Assembly (NCBI GenBank): GCA_001701115.1
Contig: DAAJ01000018.1
Coordinates: 237-29,334 of the forward strand
Length of the DNA: 29,098 bases
Direction of reading: 5' to 3'
Source: Bacteroidales bacterium GP2
GTDB lineage: Bacteria > Bacteroidota > Bacteroidia > Bacteroidales > Muribaculaceae
The position numbers were made by a program, and so were the translations under genes. Shown piece after piece: positions 26,104 to 29,098 of this stretch; the stretch's first letter is position 1; each line of letters opens with the position of its first letter. The notes under the pieces were generated by a model. The model saw nothing but the letters and a program-made list of their open reading frames with translations, did not search any database and was not told the origin of the DNA.

Positions 26104-26170
26104 AATACAGGCGCAGAACCGGATGAAACCATTCAATCCTGCGCCTGAATGTATTGGGGAATATTTTTTT
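26104..26170. terminator. Terminator between the AraC gene and the broken flavin reductase gene
   Basis: CAGGCGCAG (26108-26116) pairs perfectly with CTGCGCCTG (26139-26147). AATACA/TGTATT extends the stem past a 2-nt bulge, and a T7 run follows at 26164-26170. It can serve the convergent flavin reductase gene too, whose stop codon lies at 26169-26171. Confidence 0.8.
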
Positions 26171-26713
26171 AATGCATCTTGGTGCATTTGCCGATTACGG
26201 AGCCCATAGCAAGGTAAGAGTATGTCGGCATTTCAAACAGCACAAGATTTAGCTTCGTATAGTCGATGTGACCTTTCTCATCCAGTGCCGAATCAGCTAC
26301 ATAGGTGTTGGATATTGAGCAGATGAAATTATCGAACCCTTCCATCTCAAACATCTCCACGACCTCACACTCCATTGTCAGCGGAGAATCTTCTATTACC
26401 GGAGTTCCACCTTCACCCAGATGAAAATCGAATACTCCGGATTTATCTACTTTATCACCACTTACCGAGCCAACATAGTCTGCCTTTGACAGCAGATTGC
26501 GGTCAACAAGGTTGATGGAGAGTTTTTTTTTGATGCTTTGATTGCAGGATTGGTGTGATGCTTACCGAACATGCTGACAAGAATGCGGTTATGACCTATT
26601 ATGCCCACATGGTCAACCTGAAGCCATTCAGGTTTGTCACCGTCCATTGTTCCTATGACAGTGACAGGCATCGGATAAAGTGCTAATTTGCTCCCAATGT
26701 TTGTCTTTTCCAT
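26169..26713 (-). pseudogene. Flavin reductase-like protein, frameshifted copy
   Basis: This is a close paralogue of the intact gene at 28384-28926. Residues 1-63 (MEKTNIGSKLALYPMPVTVI...) match until a run of nine A on the coding strand (26523-26531 on the + strand), where the frame shifts and stops after 83 residues. The expected codons need seven A, or ten with one extra lysine. Past the run, the correct frame is open to the normal C-terminus ending KMH, with no other stop. It is therefore inactivated by one homopolymer change. This could be true decay, reversible slippage or a sequencing error. It keeps the -7 box, but one half of its operator has degenerated. Confidence 0.9.
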
Positions 26714-26744
26714 AATGAAACTTTCATACGTAATTATTATGTTG

Positions 26745-26752
26745 CAAAATTA
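26745..26752 (-). promoter_or_regulatory. -7 box of flavin reductase copy 1
   Basis: On the minus strand this reads TAATTTTG, an exact TAnnTTTG match, 31 bases upstream of the ATG. The same box is present in copy 2. Confidence 0.65.
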
Positions 26753-26773
26753 ACGCCGCATTTCCTGGGTGAC

Positions 26774-26801
26774 GTATCAAATCTCCTGCATAATGTGCCA
26801 T
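26774..26801. promoter_or_regulatory. Candidate AraC operator, site B (one half degenerate)
   Basis: GTATCAA at 26774-26780 is intact, but the second half-site at 26795-26801 reads GTGCCAT instead of GTATCAA. The 21-bp period and the 21-nt distance to the -7 box are unchanged. The damaged half coincides with a broken coding sequence. Confidence 0.6.
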
Positions 26802-26820
26802 TTTTACCTATACAGTCAAG

Positions 26821-27243
26821 CTACAGGTTTGAATGTATCTTTTTTAGAAAGCTGATGCCGGAGGCATATTCTTCGTCGCTCATGCCTTCCCGGGCTTTGC
26901 GTGTTGCCATATTTATGGCTTCCGCTATTTTATTGCGGTTGTTAATGGCATTTTCAGTCAGGAATATTCCGTTTTTTGAACCGGATACCGCTTTGCGACG
27001 TATAAAGCCATTTTCTTCCAAAGTATTAAGAGACCGGCTTATGCCTGCACGGTCTTTGCCGATACGGCGGGCTAAATCACTCTGGCTTTGCCCATCTTTA
27101 AGGAACAGGTGCTGAAGTATTACAGACTGAGCGTGATTCAGAGGCAATCCAACATTATGGAGTGAACGGTTTAGCTCCGACACGAGTGAGTTGAAAGCAT
27201 AATCAAGATATACTCCTAATAAATCATATTCGCCTTGCTTCAT
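26821..27243 (-). CDS. MarR-family transcriptional regulator
   Basis: The 140-residue protein has the MarR winged-helix layout: N-terminal dimerisation helix, DNA-binding part with LKDGQSQSDLARRIGKDRAGISRSLNTLEENGFIRRKA (about 48-86), a wing around SGSKNGIFLT and a C-terminal helix. MarR proteins are dimeric repressors often relieved by phenolics, quinones or oxidants. Its ATG overlaps the stop of the upstream NmrA-like gene (ATGA), so it is translated from that operon. A perfect palindrome in front of the operon is a likely autoregulatory operator. Confidence 0.92.
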   Translation of the reverse strand: MKQGEYDLLGVYLDYAFNSLVSELNRSLHNVGLPLNHAQSVILQHLFLKDGQSQSDLARRIGKDRAGISRSLNTLEENGFIRRKAVSGSKNGIFLTENAINNRNKIAEAINMATRKAREGMSDEEYASGISFLKKIHSNL

Positions 27244-28106
27244 TTTAATGCTTTATTAAGGAATTCAACGAGAGTGCGTGGATTTCGTTTAAGGATAGTA
27301 TCAGTTACAAAATCGCTGCCACAAAAATCTCCTTCATTATAATGACCAAACATCCGGAGAAGGGTATCAGTTGAATATTCAGGGACATTTCCTGCAGACA
27401 TTGAATTTTTTAAGTCATCATCAGAAATATACTTGAACACAATCTTTTCTCCTAAGATTTCCTCTATTGCTGAAAGCATTTCTGAAGCAGAAAGATTCTG
27501 CGGACCACAAAGTTCCAGTGTGGCGTATTCATACTGATTATTATCCACGATTTCTGCGACACAACATCCGAAATCATCAGCATCAATCAGATTGATACGA
27601 TTAGTGCTGTCAGGAGCAGTGAAAAACTTTTGGACAAATACCTTATTATTGACCAAAGCGTCTTTAGCATTCATAAGGTTCTGCATAAATGGAGCCGGCT
27701 GTATAATTGAGTAACATAAACCTGAATCTATAAGCGCTCTCTCCACTTCCAGTTTCTGACGGTGATGCGGCAATTCCGGTTCGATGGAATGAAGAACAGA
27801 CTGATATATAAATCTATTCACTCCGGCTGCTTTCGCCGCTGAGATTGCCATCTTGCCGATTTCTGCCTCATCTTCCCTTGCGGTGGGACAGATGTAGTAA
27901 ATAGAATCAACTCCTTGGAGCGCAGACACGATGTCATCATACGATGCTATGTCGCCAACAAATATTTCAGAAGCTCCCAGACTGAGCATTTCATCCGATT
28001 TATTTGACGAATGAATCATGGCCCGTACTTCAATATTCCTTGAAACCAAAGCTTTTACTACTGCTTTTCCAGTCAGACCGGTTGAGGATGTAACCAATAC
28101 TTTCAT
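27240..28106 (-). CDS. NmrA-like NAD(P)-binding reductase
   Basis: This is an atypical short-chain dehydrogenase. The nucleotide-binding glycine motif is at the N-terminus (VTSSTGLTGKAVV, about 4-16), followed by RAMIHSS, GDIASYDD and IYYICP. This pattern occurs in NmrA-like and NAD(P)H:quinone reductase (QorB/YtfG-like) proteins. I chose the ATG at 28106 because it starts MKVLVTSSTG; a longer frame to 28142 would run through the palindromic operator. From 28106 the length is 288 residues, normal for the family. It overlaps the MarR gene by four bases and lies between the duplicated flavin reductase genes. Quinone or aldehyde reduction is plausible from context, not proven. Confidence 0.88.
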   Translation of the reverse strand: MKVLVTSSTGLTGKAVVKALVSRNIEVRAMIHSSNKSDEMLSLGASEIFVGDIASYDDIVSALQGVDSIYYICPTAREDEAEIGKMAISAAKAAGVNRFIYQSVLHSIEPELPHHRQKLEVERALIDSGLCYSIIQPAPFMQNLMNAKDALVNNKVFVQKFFTAPDSTNRINLIDADDFGCCVAEIVDNNQYEYATLELCGPQNLSASEMLSAIEEILGEKIVFKYISDDDLKNSMSAGNVPEYSTDTLLRMFGHYNEGDFCGSDFVTDTILKRNPRTLVEFLNKALK

Positions 28107-28126
28107 ACTTTTAATTATTTTATCGT

Positions 28127-28140
28127 GTTGATATATCAAC
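28127..28140. promoter_or_regulatory. Perfect palindrome, candidate MarR operator
   Basis: GTTGATATATCAAC is a perfect 14-bp palindrome, 20 bases upstream of the NmrA-like ATG. It directly follows TAAAATTTG on the minus strand, a near match to the -7 box with one extra base. It would cover the transcription start, an ideal place for repression by the operon's own MarR protein. Confidence 0.6.
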
Positions 28141-28301
28141 AAATTTTACTATTCGATTGTTTACTCCCGTTTTTGCAGTCCCGTCTCGACCAGATGTTCA
28201 AGCCTGTGGTGACAGGTCTTTCCGATACAATAACGAAGATCTATAAGAAACATATCTGGATTTCACCTGCATCTCGACTGAACGAAAAACTTATAAAAAC
28301 C

Positions 28302-28347
28302 AAGAAACGGCAAGACTCCTGATAAGAAGTCTCGCCGTTTCTTTTTG
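28302..28347. terminator. Strong bidirectional terminator
   Basis: AAGAAACGGC-A-AGACT (28302-28317) pairs with AGTCT-C-GCCGTTTCTT (28328-28343), a 16-bp stem with one mismatch and a 10-nt loop. CTTTTTGC borders it on the right, and its minus-strand exit is also T-rich. It ends the intact flavin reductase gene. The rest of 28141-28301 holds no gene I can support. Confidence 0.8.
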
Positions 28348-28383
28348 CATAGACGTATTCTTGTATATAATCCGCCTGCAGGC

Positions 28384-28926
28384 TTAGTGCATTTTCATAC
28401 ATTTGCCTATTATTGGCCCCATTTCGAGATAGGAGTATGTAGGCATCTCGAACAGAACAAGGTTTAGTTTTGCATAATCGATACTTCCTTTCTCATCCAG
28501 TGCTGTTTTTGCCACATGGGTGTTGGAAATGGAGCAGATAAAATTGTCGAAGCCTTCCATCTCAAACATCTCCACAACCTCACATTCCATTGTGAGGGGG
28601 GATTCTTCTATTACCGGTGTACCACCTTCTCCAAGGTAGTACTCAAACACCTCAGATTTATCCACTTTTTCACCGCTTACCGAGCCAACATAGTCTGCCT
28701 TTGACAACAGATTGCGGTCAACAAGATTGATGGACAGTTTTTTAGAGGCTTTGATAGCCGTATTAGTGTGGTGTTTGCCAAACATGCTGACGAGAATACG
28801 GTTGTGACCTATTATGCCTACATGATCCACCTGAAGCCACTCAGGTTTATCACCATCCATTGTGCCAATGACGGTGACAGGCATTGGATAAAGAGCTAAT
28901 TTGCTCCCGATGTTTGTCTTTTCCAT
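28384..28926 (-). CDS. Flavin reductase-like protein, intact copy
   Basis: The 180-residue protein fits the flavin reductase-like, FMN-binding split-barrel family: N-terminal LALYPMPVTVIGTMDGDKP, then DHVGIIGHNRILVSMFGKHHT and a C-terminal half with ECEVVEMFEMEGFDNFICSIS. Members reduce or bind flavin with NAD(P)H, often supplying monooxygenases. No signal peptide is seen. It has its own promoter (TAATTTTG at 28959-28966) with the GTATCAA operator exactly 21 nt upstream of that box, and a terminator after the stop. It is the functional partner of the broken copy at 26169-26713. I infer co-regulation with the amidohydrolase/aldo-keto reductase operon. Confidence 0.9.
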   Translation of the reverse strand: MEKTNIGSKLALYPMPVTVIGTMDGDKPEWLQVDHVGIIGHNRILVSMFGKHHTNTAIKASKKLSINLVDRNLLSKADYVGSVSGEKVDKSEVFEYYLGEGGTPVIEESPLTMECEVVEMFEMEGFDNFICSISNTHVAKTALDEKGSIDYAKLNLVLFEMPTYSYLEMGPIIGKCMKMH

Positions 28927-28958
28927 AATGAAACTTTTTATATGTAATTATTTTGTTG

Positions 28959-28966
28959 CAAAATTA
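28959..28966 (-). promoter_or_regulatory. -7 box of flavin reductase copy 2
   Basis: On the minus strand this reads TAATTTTG, an exact TAnnTTTG match, 32 bases upstream of the ATG at 28926. Confidence 0.65.
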
Positions 28967-28987
28967 GCACCATATTCTCTGAGTGGC

Positions 28988-29015
28988 GTATCAAATATCC
29001 TGCAAAGTGTATCAA
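28988..29015. promoter_or_regulatory. Candidate AraC operator, site C
   Basis: GTATCAA at 28988-28994 and again at 29009-29015, with a 21-bp period. It is 21 nt from the -7 box of the intact flavin reductase gene. Bases between the half-sites (AATATCCTGCA) also resemble sites A and B. Confidence 0.65.
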
Positions 29016-29085
29016 TTCCATTGACAGAAAATACTTACCTCTTCCCTTGCGATGATTGAGCCTCGGCAGGTGGCGTTTTTCCGTG

Positions 29086-29093
29086 CAAAGTTA
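29086..29093 (-). promoter_or_regulatory. -7-like box at the window edge
   Basis: On the minus strand this reads TAACTTTG, a TAnnTTTG match pointing into the flavin reductase upstream region. No reading frame follows it before site C. It may be a second, distal promoter, or part of a feature cut by the window end. Confidence 0.3.
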
Positions 29094-29098
29094 CTGCG

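Larger units (their letters stand above)
26169..26801. repeat. Direct repeat copy 1 (flavin reductase gene plus its promoter)
   Basis: Similarity to 28384-29015 runs from the stop codon through the gene, leader, -7 box and operator, and fades beyond both ends. The two copies have the same orientation and flank the NmrA-like/MarR operon, so this is a tandem or near-tandem duplication. Confidence 0.85.
28384..29015. repeat. Direct repeat copy 2 (flavin reductase gene plus its promoter)
   Basis: This is the counterpart of 26169-26801 in the same orientation. The leader (start ATG to -7 box) and operator are recognisably the same in both, with more substitutions between the -7 box and the operator. 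Confidence 0.85.

Noticed and set aside
28125..28322. 65-residue + strand frame between the NmrA-like gene and the terminator
   Set aside because: It starts inside the palindromic operator, has no recognised domain or promoter, and its end runs through the terminator stem. A remnant of a lost gene end is possible but unsupported.
1..29098. CRISPR arrays, tRNA or rRNA genes, transposases, integrases
   Set aside because: No regularly spaced repeats, cloverleaf-like segments or mobile-element signatures were seen on reading either strand. This was by eye and not a computed search.

Overview
The window reads as a chromosomal segment of a gut-type Bacteroidales bacterium, possibly Muribaculaceae; the family is inference. 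The evidence is repeated use of the Bacteroidetes -7 promoter box TAnnTTTG, a type III glutamine synthetase, the DapL route to diaminopimelate, a six-bladed-propeller lipoprotein and SusC-style outer-membrane barrels. No rRNA, tRNA, CRISPR array, transposase or prophage gene was seen.

Layout. 1-4.6 kb is core metabolism: dapF and dapL (overlapping by one base) and glnN, closed by a strong hairpin terminator. 4.7-7.1 kb holds two lipoproteins facing each other: a propeller protein and a serine esterase-like alpha/beta-hydrolase. 7.1-11.3 kb is a two-component system (response regulator and histidine kinase) divergent from an outer-membrane barrel. Tandem AACTAAG repeats on a helical-turn period lie between the two promoters. 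11.5-13.4 kb is accessory: an SH3-like, membrane-anchored protein whose frame appears broken and which continues into a PARP-type ADP-ribosyltransferase domain, followed by a convergent WG-repeat protein. 13.7-16.6 kb is a large TonB-dependent-receptor-like barrel. 16.8-20.0 kb is carB, convergent with a secreted GH36 alpha-galactosidase at 20.1-22.3 kb.

22.5-29.1 kb looks like one small regulatory network. An aldo/keto reductase and an exported amidohydrolase fused to an antibiotic-biosynthesis-monooxygenase (ABM) domain form an operon divergent from an AraC-type regulator. Downstream are two copies of a flavin-reductase-like gene, the first frameshifted at an A9 run. Between the copies is an NmrA-like reductase/MarR operon with a perfect palindrome in front. 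The operon and both flavin reductase genes share a two-half-site direct repeat (GTATCAA, 21-bp period), each placed exactly 21 nt from a TAnnTTTG box. I infer this is the AraC protein's operator and that the genes form a regulon, plausibly for quinone, aromatic or electrophile handling. The substrate cannot be read from sequence.

The two strongest leads are this AraC regulon and the SH3-membrane-PARP protein.
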